Part shown: piece after piece, positions 11,508-26,500 of the stretch
Position numbering within the stretch: the stretch's first letter is position 1
Layout: every line of letters starts with the position of its first letter
Assembly: GCA_030141605.1 (NCBI GenBank)
Contig: JAQGDQ010000491.1
Coordinates: 1 to 64,000, forward strand
DNA: 64,000 nt
Origin: Tubiluchus corallicola
Lineage: Eukaryota; Priapulida; Priapulimorpha; Priapulimorphida; Tubiluchidae
Direction: 5' to 3'
The notes under the pieces: model-generated
The model's input: only the letters and a program-made list of their open reading frames with translations
The model's database searches: none
What the model was told of the DNA's origin: nothing
Made by a program: the position numbers and the translations under genes

Positions 11508-14500
11508 CTGAAATTAAGAGTAATTGCAGTATCAAATATATTCATTGTAGATATAAACTGAACAGTAACATTTATAACATTAATTTGAACACAATGGGCA
11601 AAATATGATGAATGAATACGTTGATAACTACCACCTCAAAAACTTACATTTTTAACTACGAAAAGTTACCGATGGACTAGCAAACTTCTGCGGCTAAAAT
11701 TCAAACCTATGCTAACTCAAAAACTCTTACAAAAACAAAACTTGTTGATATCGTAGGATAATTTATCAAACTGATGTCGTACTTGTAAGTGGTAAAACAA
11801 AATCTATGTATTAACCCTACGGTAAGGAACTACAATAATTATTAGAGGGCATCCAAATAATATAAAAATGTCAGAGGTAAAACTTTAATAAGTGAGATAA
11901 TAGGTATGCTACTTTTGCATGTTAATTTTTAACGAACTGTAAAAAGGTTAAAGTAGTTTATTATATAGATTTACTAATAAAAATGCTGTAAATTTGTTAA
12001 AAACACTGGACCTGAATAGTTACAAGTAATGAATAATGAACATTTTGTGTTATCGGATCGAAATGGGAATAAATACCTCACATTATTCTACAATTGTTCA
12101 TTTGTTCATATTTGTACACGTGAAGCTACTGATGTGTGGCGACATCTGTTGTGCGTTGTATAACAATATTACAGTGACATCATTCCAATTGGTGGTCCTT
12201 TCTGCTGTAGGTGCCGCCACCGCGCAATTATAATAACGTGCGATACAAATGCACGCCACAAAATTTAACCGGATATCGGTTTAATTATGCAAATTCGTGA
12301 GACTAATGCAAATATTGATCAGCGCAGCGTAGTATATAACTCACATACATGCAAACTACAGCAATAAAATGATTATAAAATCTTACCTCAATTAAATATT
12401 TTACAGTATCGGTATTTGCTGCTAATGCTGCCTCATGCAGACACGTTCCACGAAGAGTGCACCGATTGATATCACAGCCCGTGTTTAATAGTTGCCTAAA
12501 ACGTTATAAAATAAAACATTAATGCACATTTGGTTATCCATTATGCAACTTAATGGATGATATTGCACTGAAGAATTGTTATATGAAAGCGTTAAAAGTA
12601 AAATCAAAAATATAGGTCGCGAAGAATTTCTTACATTATTACTAAGAAGAATGAAATTTTTATAGGGTTTATAGTGGGCATGGGAAATTCAGGCAAATCT
12701 TTTAAGGTGTTCCAGTTGCCGGGGATATCAGCATGTGAATGTGCAAAAAATGAAACCCAAAAAACTGATTAAGAAAGAGTTAAACATAGCAGAGCAGAAT
12801 TAAACATACAGCATAGCACAGCTCACAACAGAACACGGCAAAATGCAATACAACAAAATGGGATAGGACGCGGCGGAACAGAATAAACCGAAATGGAATG
12901 AAACAGAAGTGGGGAAAAGTAGACGGAGAGAGGGGGGAGACGAGCAAAGAAAGAAGAGGATTGAAAAGAAGGGCGGATAGTCAGAAAGAACCGAAATGGA
13001 ATGAAACAGAAGTTGGAGAAAGGGGACGGAGAGTGGACAGGACAGCAAAACGAGGGAAGGAGTGAACAGAAGAGAGGATAGTAATTGGAAAAAAGTAACA
13101 GTGATTGAGGAAAGGATAGGAAAAGGGTGGAGAAGAGAAAGGAAAGGGGGGACAGAAGAGGAGAGGGAGGAAGAAAAAGAGGAGAAAAAAGAAGATAAGA
13201 GCAGATAAAAGGCGAATGATCAAAATACAACGTATCAAAGCAGTTAAAATAAGAAAAGTAACAGCATGTCTATAATCAGCACGTGAAATAACACGTACCT
13301 TATTATGTATTCGTAATGCAGTTCTGCATGGAACACTAATCAATAACAGAAAATTAAAATCTGAACTACAACATAAAAACTTGCGCCGTCGCTCTGTAAC
13401 GGCAGTAAGATCGCAGTGAGACAGTTTGGCAAATTACTATAAATAATCGTTTAATTACCTAATTTTGAAAATAAAAATTCTGTCAAAAATTCATGGTATG
13501 ATATCACAGATGAACAAGCCTGTGAAAGAATACTGCTCGGTACTCTCGGGAAATTACAGCTTCTATCAACGGAAGTTTATAGGGCAAGACGGGCCAGCCA
13601 TGTTGTCATGTACTAACACAAACTAATGTTAAAACGATGTTAAAGTTGACAGGCTTCGTGGGAACTGACTGCATGGTAGTTATGGATGTGGCAGCTTGTA
13701 AGGTAAGCAAAGAAACGATGACTTCCTATCAGAAACTAATTTTCATTTCGCTAAGTAATTTGACTTTAAGAGAAAATTTGCAGAGCTAAATACGACATTT
13801 CCGTTTTTCAGTTTGATCATGCACATTATTATCCGGATGATACCAGTCAAAATGATGTATTGTCTATCAGGTATGTTAATATTAATTCAAATCAAGTGAA
13901 ATCAAATTTTATTTAAGGTGGGGTTTTACAAACATTAAAAAACACTACATCCTTAATATCTCCTGGCTATTAAGCTGACTCATATAACAAAACTAATCTA
14001 TTGAAATAAAATAGTGCTTAAGTGGTAAAAAGTCTTTGCAATTATGCATCTAAAATAAAATACTTTCGAGTAGGCATAAATACACATGCAAAACAAACTT
14101 TATATAAATATACTGTGTGAGGTATAAAACAGACAAAAAAAACGTAGAGGTAAACGAATAAACGAAACGAACCAATGAATAATTAAACGGCCCAACCTGT
14201 AGAACACTTAATTGCTAGTATTATTAACCCAGCTAAACACACTCATGGGACAATCATCCAGGAAAGTGAAAACGTGAGAAATAGCCAGGTGCTAAGCTTC
14301 TGTGGTTGAATCACAAAGACAGGCCGGGTGTCAGTCTGTAAGTGTCTGCATGTTACGAGAATTCTATAACCCTGTAAGGCCACCTATGCTCTAGTAACAG
14401 TGTTTGGACTTCTGTTATCAACTAACAGAACTTCTGGCATTTACCACAAACGTGCTACGGTTGCATAAAAGCATTGTTTCATTACTTTTAAAAACCAAAC

Positions 14501-17500
14501 TACAATGGCTAAATTATCGACAACAGCCAATGGCAAAGCATTCTCCACAACTGGCGAAACTAGTTTCGCATGGCAAAAAAATGTACAGCATTCATTATTA
14601 TGACGTAATTAATGCGTTTGGTGCCTTTCACATCAAATTTGCACGCGTCGCTTCATTTTTGACAATAAAGTCATCACCATGCGAGCCGGTACAATTTTAG
14701 CCAATTAACGGTGATGAACTTTTGCGACACCTTTAATTATCACCTAGCCATTCGCATAGACAATGAAACACACACACCCAGTACTTTCAGGCTTTGTAGT
14801 TTGTATATAAGTATGGTTGACTAAACTGCCTCAGTCTAAAGTTCACCTGATTAATTAATGCACACCTATAAGGAAGTGCCACAGTACTATGCCACGGATA
14901 ATTACTGTTACGTAGCTGATAAGATGTCTGTGTACTGATATGTATTTAAGGCATATGTAATTAAGGCATTTAACCACTTTTAGCCCTTTTTTCCTTGCAA
15001 GAGAAAATCACGTTATAGTTGATATTCGCTATGCAATTGGTGGAGATGATGATATACAATTTATCATGAACCTCGTTATTATCCAGCGAAATCTGCAATT
15101 ATTATTATGATGAATCAGCTTTTTCTGTGCCGCTTATATACATAATCGATGATGGCTAGGAAAACGAATGATTACAAAGTAAGCTAACGTTGGGAAGTGG
15201 AAAGAACCTGATAGAGTGTTCTTATCTAATGCTTGTGAAAATATGCCACAAACTGCCTTTGTTATAATTAACTAGACATCCCACTGTTGGACGCAAAAAC
15301 ATGCATTACAAAATTCCGGACGCAAGTGAAAAATAACATCAAAAAGCAAATAGATCAACTTTTGACTATTTCTAGGTAACACTTATAGGTGGCGCCACTT
15401 TCCTTTGATTGCTTTCATTTTGATACGCCCTCGAGTACAGCATATGGACTCATTACAAATAATTATGAGTCATTATACTTTTTAACATTGGTGATCAACA
15501 AACTCAAATTATATTAGAATAAGAGTTGTCCATGTTCCAATAATTAAATATGTTCAACCTTAATGATACTTTTTATTGCAAAGAAATTGGAAAAGTTTCG
15601 CTCTGTTATTAAACCAAAGCTAAAATGCTGTGCCAGTTAGAATTAATAATTAAATTCAAAGTCTACTAAATTTCTTGGCGCACATCTAAATACAGTGCAG
15701 CAACGGCATTGTGTAAGAACTTCATCATCTTTCAAATGTCTTCGCGACTCCATCAGCGTGCCATTAAGAGCTACTCAATAGCTAGACAAGTAATTATCAT
15801 GTGCACATATCGCCCTACTCACGCCACCATTACCAGTGCCACTCAACAGCGAATCGTCCAACAAAGTTATGCTGAATGGACGCGTTTGATGTATGGGATC
15901 TTATACAGACTTTTATGAACAACAAAAGATTCCAGGGTTTCACAAATGCCGCTGTCAGAAGCCTGTTATACAGAGCGTTTTCATTAAACAATGTTGAAAA
16001 ATAGAAAAATAAAAAGAGTTTTAAAAGTTCGTTTCAAAGCGTAGTGCCCCTGCAAATAGAATGACGTTGAACAACAATTCGCAATACTTAAGCAATACAC
16101 ATTACTATAAAATGGAATAAAATAATAATTGGAATTTAATGACTGTATGATAAGGTGCGTCCCGTGAAGTATAGAAATAACTGCATTTTTTAGAAATATC
16201 GGGATTTTTGTCACATGCTGTCAAACGTATTACGAGATAGTGTACCTGTTTGAGTAAACAAGTGTGAGCCATCCTTACGAATTCCAGGAAACAGTGAAAC
16301 TAGGCTCCTTTAGAATTTATTTTGAAACAGAAATAAAATGTATTGTATGTGAAAGATAAAATAACATTAATAATTAATAACTAATTAAGCAAAATAAAAA
16401 CATACTGCCATGGCGATAGAGAGGCCTACAATTCAAAAGAGAGACTTGCACTTGTATGAATTACGTTTTGCTTACGTTTGATTTGTTAGATTCATTAATA
16501 ACATTACTGTAGCAAACATTTATTGCACAAAATCAAACACGGCGGTCGACTTAAAGCATTTTACGTATGCTAATAAACAACCTAATAGTTTAGATATACC
16601 ATATAAAATATAATCTGCTGAAGAAGCATTTTCACTTTTACTGCTTGTAAAACATTGGGACAGTAGCAATATAATCGGTTTACACTTGCACAGTTTAGTA
16701 ACTGAAACCGTCACAAGGTTAGAATAGCAATCAATTACACAATTGACGGACGGGGAGCAATTTAAAAACGAAACAATGGTAACGTGTCACTGGGCGGACG
16801 TTCACATATGTTATAATAATCCACATTAATGCTTGCTTGGACTGAAACATACGGTTTCACTGCCGGCTTAACCATATGGCCAAGTGGCAAGGCTAAAATA
16901 ATACAAGAGCTTCAACGCAATAAAACAACGCAATCAAAACCGCAGAACAACAGACGGAGTGCGCACAAAACAAAGCAGGCGGCTAATGCGCCATCTGTCG
17001 ACGGAAATATGAAGACGATTATAAATAAACCACCATAAAAATGTCTGACGCTTTTATAAACTCATTAGCGGTTCGGAATCGGGCAAATAATTTTACAATA
17101 AAACGTCTCTTCTTTTTAAATACGACGACAGAAACGCAAAAACGGAGTAACTAAAGCACAGATTAAAGGGAAACCGGATGACTGTGTAAACACGAGTTCA
17201 GAATAAAGAATGCTCTAAAATATCGAAAACTACAATAGCTGATTTAAATCAAAGCTTAGATTAAATAATAATTACCTGGGCTACTCAAATTTTGTTAAAC
17301 TTTCAAAGTTACGCGCGTCTCAGTGAATCTGCTAAGATTGGCAGCGGTGCCTTTTTGCCACGTGCTCGTGGCCGGCAAGTAGAAGACGGTACCGTAATAA
17401 CTATGATCATGAACTGCTGTGTTAGTTTCATGACGTCATATGATGTAAAGCCCATTTTTCGTGACATCGTGCGTTTAAGCAGTACTGTAACACCTGTGCA

Positions 17501-20500
17501 AATGTGCTTTGACGCGCAAGGGAAGACGCCTGCCATTGCACAAACTGTGGTTAGTTTCTGACGTAAGCAATAGCTGTGTTCGGTTGCCGTTAATTAACTT
17601 TCTAAGCTAATTATTCAAATATAAGGAACAATTATTAACTGCTATAGGCAAGAAAATGTATATTTTGGACAGTAAATTAAAATGAGATTGAGTCTAAACA
17701 ATCGTCCGGTCTTCCTTTAATTAGCCATATTAAAAATTTTCTTCGAGTTTATGTACAAAAAAAGAGAAGCGACATTTGTGATATTTAAATCCTTAAGACC
17801 AAATTACACTGCATTTCCGCGTCGAACCATTTTAATACCCTTTAGCACTTATACGGTTACTATGACCTTATGGGGCCCTAAGATATGGGCTCCTCAAACG
17901 GAGCCACCTTTTAACTCGCCCGCACCAATCTTGAATACTTTTACTCGTGATATATTTTAGCGACATTTACATAGCTTGAGTAAACTTCGTTAAATTATTT
18001 AAATGAACTAAAATAGTCATGTTTTGATTTAAATAATGAATAAAAATGTTCCTTAAGAAATATCACTATTTTACTATTTATTCCAAACCAAATTAACACA
18101 TATCTCAATACAACAATAGTGAAAAACAGATTTATACAAAATTCTAGCAAAGCTTGAGGAACCCTATGCTGCTGCCTATACTAGCCTACAGGATAGTCCG
18201 GCCCTGGAACTTACTGTATAAATTACAATAGCTCATACATTAAGGACAAAGCCTTTTAAATCGAAGGCAAATGGTGTTTTGCAATACGTTTGCTAGTCAT
18301 ATAACCACGTAAAGGTCGAATCATTACAGAAACCCACAGTAGTCTACTCATTAGTCATTAGATAGGACCATCTATGAGCTCTATTAGTGTTCAACAGCCA
18401 TTAAATGTGCAATAACAGAATTAGCACATTATATTATGAATTATTCCGAAGCCATTTAAAAATGGATGAAACACGACGAAAACTGGGCCAGAACAAGATG
18501 TCCATTGCACGTCACGTGACATCAGAGCAAGGAAGGACGTGTGACCGTGCAGCCTCCGGGCAGTACAAGCACTGCAGCTGCTAATGAAATAATAATTAAT
18601 GGTGTACAATCGCGAGATCCCATTTATAGCAATCTGCCGCATTTAATTACGCCATCAATTTTATTACCATTTAATTCGAATTGATTGAACAATGCAACAA
18701 AGCCCAATCTGTAGTCACTTTCGTGTGAGCCAACAATCGTGAACAGTAAAAGTTTGCAATCTTCTAATTAGTAACAGTAACAAGCAATAATCTATGTTAA
18801 CAGTATGTAAATAGTTGCTTACTCTAGACAACACTTGAAAAAAGGTCACTATTTTACAAACGCTGCTTTCAGCTCAAAACATTGACGTGTGATTAAAAGA
18901 AGAGCTAGTTTCTAAGTGGATTTCAGAATTAGGGCATAAGTGTACTTATGAACAAAAGCCAGGTGAGCCAGGTGCTGCAAATGAACAAGTGCGAATTACT
19001 CGTACAGAAAAGAACAAATCCGCGTGCTTCGAAAGTAAAAAAATAAGGTCTTTTGGTCAAATGTAAAGATTAAAATGACGAGAATAGTCAGAAGAATGGT
19101 ACACGCTATACCGTCAAGCTTAAAAAATCGTATTTCACGCTGCGACGAAAACGTAGAAAAATGTTTTAAAACGTGTGAAAAGTTAACTCTATTTAGGACA
19201 AAGTCTAATAAGTAGTACAGTTAAGTCGACTAACGTTCTATAACATTCTACCCAGAAAGGCGAGAGTGGTAGTAGTAGTAGTTTATTGTCAAGAGATCAA
19301 ATAAACTCGACGATCACAAAAATTAGGCATCAGAAATAAACACTAAAACTATACACATGTACCTGCCAACAGATAACAAAGTTCTCATGAATTAGTACAA
19401 TACTATAAGAAACTGTACAAAAATACAATGCTCCTTGTATATGCATATATAAACAAACTCAACTTGACGTCTTACTACGAACAAAATAGCAAATATTCTT
19501 TAAGCGCATGTGTTTAAAACATCAAAACAAATTTTCCAAGTGTTCCTGCCACTTATCACAGATGTAGCAGTACATGTAAATACGAATAATCAAAAGCTGG
19601 CTCACTAAGTTTCACAAAAGAACATTCTTATAATAGTAAAACAAAAAAGTTGTGACTTTCAATCTGACTAAAGTGATTGATATGCGTGTAAGGAGTTCAA
19701 TTCAGATCATTTCTTCATCTAATTTCAACGTTTTAATGAATTTTGACCTTTTTTCAGTCTCAAGCACTCTACAATGTTACGAAGGCACGAGAAAATGTTA
19801 GAGAACTGGGGCAACACATTCAACACCTATTAACTGTAACAATGCGCATCGATTCACACGAGAAAATACTCCAAATCAATCTATAACTCCAGCGTTTAAC
19901 TCTTTACACACTATTCTCGTTTACTAATATTAAAGCAGTGTGTACACAAATATCGTACACGGTACTGAAAAGCTAGGAACATTAAAACGTTCACAAAAGG
20001 CTTAGGCACATGTATAGCATTTAGATTAATGCCATTAAGTGGAACTATTGTACAAAGCCCATAATTATATAGTGCATTGTACAAGCAAGAATAACCACAA
20101 AAATATTAATTAATTCAGTAATCGGCAGAAATTAGTTTGTTGAAAACTTGCTATACTCCGAAAATATAACAACTACCTGGAGACACATTTAAATATCAAA
20201 AGCCTCCCATTCAGAAACCGTGCCTAGTTATATTTCGTTAAAAATCATATTTTTTCTCGTTCAATTGCTCTTATAAGCGATAATGAAATAAAAAAGCCAG
20301 AAAATTTATTTCACATTTTGGATGAAAATTTATTTCACTAAGATGAAAATAAGAAACGGCAAACTGCGAATTTTGCTAAGCCTCGAAATCAAAACGTTTC
20401 GTTAGTCTCTTCAAATGCCCTGCCGTAGCAGTAGCTTCACGTCTGAATCTGCTCTCAACGTGAAGGGAGGGAGGAAAAATTTGTCTCTCAAGAAAAATCG

Positions 20501-23500
20501 GTTCCCCATACACCGAAAAATTGCTAATACGTATAAAAAGGAGGAAAGACAAATGCGACACGAGCTTACGCCACGACATATGTAAATTCCATTCAATAAG
20601 TGACCTTCTTTTGCGCCGCAAGATGTACAATCTTAGACAGATTATTGGCTGCTAACGCAGCAAAGTGACAGAATCTTGAAGAATGATGGCATTATACACC
20701 GTGTATCTAGGAGCCCTACACACACAACTTAGTGGCCTGATCAATATATGGAGATGAATTCTTAATAAATTGCCTCCAGTTCTCGAAGGTCCTGCCCATA
20801 ACTTGCCACCAATACTCGCGCGGAGAATGCGACAAATTGCGTGCTACAGTAACGTCAACTGAGAATCCACCGAGACCTGCACGTTGTTAATCGCAAAATG
20901 ATAGACTAACTTATTGAGTTTGAAACAAACTATGATTCGACACAAATAAAGTAAAATCGCCTACAAAACTGATGCCGACTGCAGGGCGCAGATAGAGCGA
21001 GAGCTTGAAACATATCGACGAACACAAAATGCTTTTTAATAACTTTACTAACATACTGATTTCTAATAGTTACTTAAAATATTAGCATATAACGCTACTG
21101 ATAATCGTGCTGCAAGTGCAGAAATTAAAATAAAGCAAATGGTGTCCACCACACATGAACAAGTGCAAAGTGTTCAACAAGAGTACATGCACGAAATCTA
21201 AATACGAATGCTGAAATACGAACTTCAGGTGCAAAAGCATTTTTTGTTGTAATTTAAATGAAAACTCTCTTGAGTAGTTGAACTTCAACCTCTATTCTGC
21301 TGCTTTAAAGTACCAAAAATATCCCAAATAACAAGAGGGCCGGTATATGACTTTTGGGTCCCATAGACTAATAAATAATTAATGGGCCTCTCTCTGACTG
21401 CACCACCCTCTAAACCGCACCCGTCTTGAACATTTTTTACTCGTGGTATATTTTAGCGACATTACTTGGAAGTTATTGCAAATACTTGGATAATCCAGCC
21501 CTTAACAGAACACTTTCTTATTTACAAAATGTGAGAAACAGAAATGCAAATTACTTATTACCTATGACAGAAAATATCCGCTAATAACAATCTTGAATAA
21601 AATATTACAAACAATTGGCTATTCACTAATTACTGCTAAATACTTGCAAGAAAACTTCGAAAAAATAAAATACAACAAAAAATGAAATTATTTGACTGTA
21701 TCTAATGTCTGACACTTTGTAACATGATAGCCATATATATTATTTAAAAATAAACTCAATAATTACCTTATAATATCAACGTATCCGTTTTGGGCTGCCA
21801 GATGTAATGGCGTCGTCCTGTCATTGTCTTCACAATCGTCAGCAGAATTCTTCATCAGCAACAGACACTCGCGTTGTTCTAACAGCAATCCGACTACCTG
21901 TATAATAATCACCAGTATATATATCCAGTATTATCCACACCCACAATCAACATACAGACATTAAACATTAAAAAACACTACATCCTGGTATACTTTAATG
22001 GAAGAAACCAGTTATTGTTGTAATGCAATACATGCATTCATATCACACGAAGAATTTTAATGTGCAGCAAGGCTTCGCATTTTTACTGGATAGCATTTTT
22101 AACAGATCCGTGCTGCTATGCGTTATTAGCTGGAAGTGGCTTTTAATGGCTACTTAAAAAGTCGTCAGCTACTTAAGCAGGCGTAAGACAGTTAATTAGT
22201 GGTCCGTCGTGATTACTATAAATTTGCTGCAGAAAGTCACTGTAATTTGAGTACAACAGCCTTTTATTTTCCCAAAAAGTTCAATAAAAGTTTCGAAAAT
22301 CAACAAAAGAATCGAAACAACTGAGAACTATCAAGCAAATGAAATTAATATCGAACCTACGAAAGATGTAAAGAGAAATTTTGTTGCTAACATAATTAAA
22401 AATGTCTAGCAGAAACCGCATTATCAAAATAGCCCTCTAAGATGAGCAACTGAACCAGCATAGAAAGTAAACAGCCTGAATCAGTACGGCGAACGAAACC
22501 GCCCAAGCGCATGTTTGGATCCAGGTATGTAGAATTTTAAACAATTTTACAATCTCATGTGGGTATTTATTCTTATTTGTAATATGAAAACAAAAGTCAG
22601 GTGATATAGATCATAGTAATGCAAACCATTTACGAAATTATGTGTATACAACACCGATTTATTTATTTAGATGTTGTCTTTCAGCACAACCACAAACTCT
22701 TCAAAGGTCGTTACGCCTCTGCACGTTGTTTATTGAGAAAAATTGGACAAACAGTCAGTTTACTGCTCAAACGAAAGAAATGAAATCAGTCGACTGAAAA
22801 CTAGATTGTTCCGTTGGTTACAATGAGAAAACGTTGACACTAACACAGAGTAACAGATTCTTGGCTTCATTGACATTCTGTGCGCTCCACATGCTTGGGC
22901 AATCAAGCTTATTTATAAAATACCCTTTATAGTAATGAAAGTAGTCGTTGACAATTTGACAGTACGAACGGCATGTACAGCTACTAAGGTAAAAACTAAT
23001 TCTTCTTCATGGGTTTGTGAAACACGATAATGATAGTTGTAAACTACGCAATTGACAATTGCTTACAGCGTACAACCACTGCAGTTGTAAAGAACCCATT
23101 ACTGTTCGTGACATATGACTTTTGTGGATGTACAAAAGCCACAAAACAACTGCTTGTTATATAACACTACTGAAGATGTACAGAAGCTACAACTGCTTGT
23201 GATGTATTACTATTGAAAATATATAGATGCCACACCTGTTTGTGATGTATTACTATTGTACAATGTACAGAAGCCACAACTGCATGTGATGTGTTACTAA
23301 TGTAAATGTATAGAAGCTACAACTGCTTGTGATGTGGTACTATTATGAATGTATAGAAGCCGCAACTGCTTGTGATGTATTACAATCCCAAGTCTACACA
23401 AATCTCGAATTCTAATGATGTATTACTGCAGCGAGTCTGCACAAGTCGGGACTGCTGTGAGCGTGTTAGAAGCACAAGTCGTAACTGCCGACACAGCATT

Positions 23501-26500
23501 TTTACAAAGCTCTCAGACTGCAAACCCGAATCAAGTGCACTCGGTGTCAATGGTTATTTAATGTGTTATGGTATGGTGGAACCGGAATCTGCCTCATTAT
23601 CTATGCTAATCCTCTAAGATGAGGCACTGAACTAACAGTGGTGTCTTAGCCATGGTCGGATGTGAACGCATGTTCTCTCAGTGAAAGAAATGGCCTGAAT
23701 GAACAATGCTGATAAAAAGCCCGCACTAAATGAGTACCGAACCCGGCAGTTGCTCATCCGTTTACTATAAACAAATATGTTAACGTCAATCGCAACAAGT
23801 ACATACCGTGGCCATTCTACGATTTTCTTTGTCTCTTTTATTTAAATGTAAACGGTTTACATGTATATAAACTTTCTAGTTTCTAGAGCAGCAGGCAAAT
23901 GGAATTTATTTTCCTTGTAGCCAAAAAATATAAAGAAATATATAAAGTCCAATGTAGTCAACAAAGGCTACTCTGACACTGAAGCCATTTAAAACAGTTA
24001 AAACTGATCACATTTCAGCCAGCAAAATGTCAAATGGAAAACGATTTCCGTTCTGTACACAGAAATTGGTCCTCGACTTCCGGTGGACTTTGAGACATAA
24101 TGGTTTTTCCTGGTTTCAGTGTAAACCAGAACAAATCTTTCGCCTGAAATATCGAAATCACGGCTAATTTTCAAAATCGCTTTCCTTAACCATTTAAAAC
24201 AGTGAAGAATGTAAAATTTCTGATGCATTTTGCTCAAAGTTAATTTGTGTGATAAATTCTTTGCGTGCAAACAGTCACGTCCAATTTACCAGGCAAATCT
24301 GAGCGTACTAAATTACGGTCTGGATCTTAACGACCTCTGCAATGTTGAAGAGAACATATACCGTGTGATACACGTACTGGAAAAGTCACTAAGAAGCAGC
24401 TGCCGGCCATTAACAACATTTTCAACGCCCCAGTTTTATTTCCAAAACAACTCAATAAATTGACTGACCAGACTGCAATGATGTCCAGAGGAAAAAATAT
24501 AACGGCGACAGCGACAATAACAAAAGAACACAATCAAAGAAGATCAACGGGTTTTAAATTAGTGTAGCGAAATTACTGTAATAAAACCATACGTTCAATA
24601 TTACAGACTGAGCTTACAAATGTCTTTGGTGTACAGAACTAATGTAAGCCGAGCATACTCAAATCTTTGTAAAAAAATCTTCTAAGCTTTATAATTACTA
24701 AATGTAAAGAAACTAATTACCACTTGTCTCTCACGTACTTCTCCAAAAATCTCTTACGTTTTAATGACACATGTATATTAGTTCCAGTAATTTCGTTAAC
24801 CTTTTATATTTCACAATCAAAATAAAGTCAGCGAATTCTTTGCAATGCTAAGCCAAGTGCATAAACATTAACTACGCAAAATGCAGGGTACCTGCCAGAA
24901 TGACTAAATAATAATGGCCAGCAATGCCTTATTAAGGTAATAATATAACTGATGCATGGAGCTGTTTTGTATAATGACCCGCTATTAGCCCCACATTTTC
25001 CTCCATTTACGTAACCGCTTACTGTGTGCATTTTTGCAATTGATTGTATAGGCAAATGACCTTACAATAATATCTCAGATTCTTGTAATGTAATTCCAAT
25101 TATGGTTGCTTCTTGCAATTTATAGATATTAGACTGTCATTTAAAAGCGCAATCAATTCGATAAAATCATGTGGATACACAAAAAAATTAAAGGAAAACC
25201 GGACAATTTTTCAAATCCCACCCCACTTTGAAGTACGGTTAAAATGTTTACATTTTAACACCTGTAATAATATCAGCTTATTCCTAATAATTAACTAATA
25301 GGTTAAAAACGTGAAGACATCACAATTGACCGTAATTTTTAACAGCACAAATATGCCACGAGCGTGTAGTAAGTGTTTGCAAAAGCAAAAGTGTTACTGT
25401 ACAACATTCAATGTGATATACTAAAACTCGGTAAATTTTTGAGTTTAAAATTCAAAATTCAAGTTTATGACTGTGCTCAGCATGAACGTTTGTGCTAAGT
25501 CACACATGAACACAACTGAACTAAGAGGTACAGCGCCTGTTTTTATGCAACGCGTTTCCGAGATGCAGGGCTGGTACCCATCTAACTAGCGAATGGCGAA
25601 ATACATGTAACAGCGAAGAACTAGCCGCTTGAACGCAAAATTACGTTTCTGTGGAAATAATTCTTTCTGGTAAGTCATTCTTGAATAAAATAGTACGTTT
25701 CCTTTTAATATTTGAGAGATTAGATTGTTTTGAGTTATAGTTTTAAGATTGGGTAAATAATGAAGAAAATCAGGAACACACACTGCAATGATACAGTTCT
25801 CGGGTAACATCAAAGAAGAACGTGATTTAATTTAAAGAAATAGCGTAAGTGAAACTTGAAAATCTTCACAGAAATACAATAAAGCACAATTACATCTGCC
25901 GCAAACACGCCCAGGAGAACTCTTCAACACGAAATTGATTCGTTTCGGTGTTCAGATGTTGCTTCCTGTTTGCTTACAAGTTTACGGTACAACATCTTGA
26001 ACTTGCACGCAATATGATAGAGCTCAATGTGATTTTTATATTTTAGATTTCCAGCAAAAAAGACAAATGGGTCCCAACTGGACGGGACAGGCAATGTATG
26101 GACTGTACTAGGTGGAAAATTCGCGCAACACGGATCGTTAGTTGCTTAGTGCACGAATTTTACACATTATTGAATGATTGAAGCAAAGACTTAACATTGC
26201 AGACAAAATCGCAAAATAAAGTGATAAACAGGATAGTCGAAACCTAGTACAAATTCCACAGCACGATGTTGATACTCTTAGACAAAACAATTTTAATAAA
26301 TCCTGGCTAACTACCAGGGAAAACTACTCAATTCATAGCTCTGGCCAGAAACAAAGTAGCTACTTTCAGTGATTCATTTACGCAATAAAACAATGCGATT
26401 CAAACTCCAGATTAAGTAAATTCGTTTATTATAAAGATTATTAACTCTCATTTTTAAATGGGTGCAGATAAGCTTGTCTTTGAACTGAGCGTTTCAATAG

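Larger units (their letters stand above)
12496..21766 (-). other. Caskin intron 6 (9.3 kb)
   Basis: Holds a purine-rich block (12780-13215), a dispersed-repeat piece (13930-13953), a GC-richer island (17290-17580), one MITE copy (17853-18206) and part of a second (21335-21503), a motif-dense block (18440-18700) and a probable antisense LINE tail (19267-19450). No exon or other gene recognised. Confidence 0.8.

Noticed and set aside
12800-13343. Three minus-strand Ser/Phe/Leu/Pro-rich frames (82-135 codons)
   Set aside because: Caused by the purine-rich tract, which lacks stop codons when read as pyrimidines.
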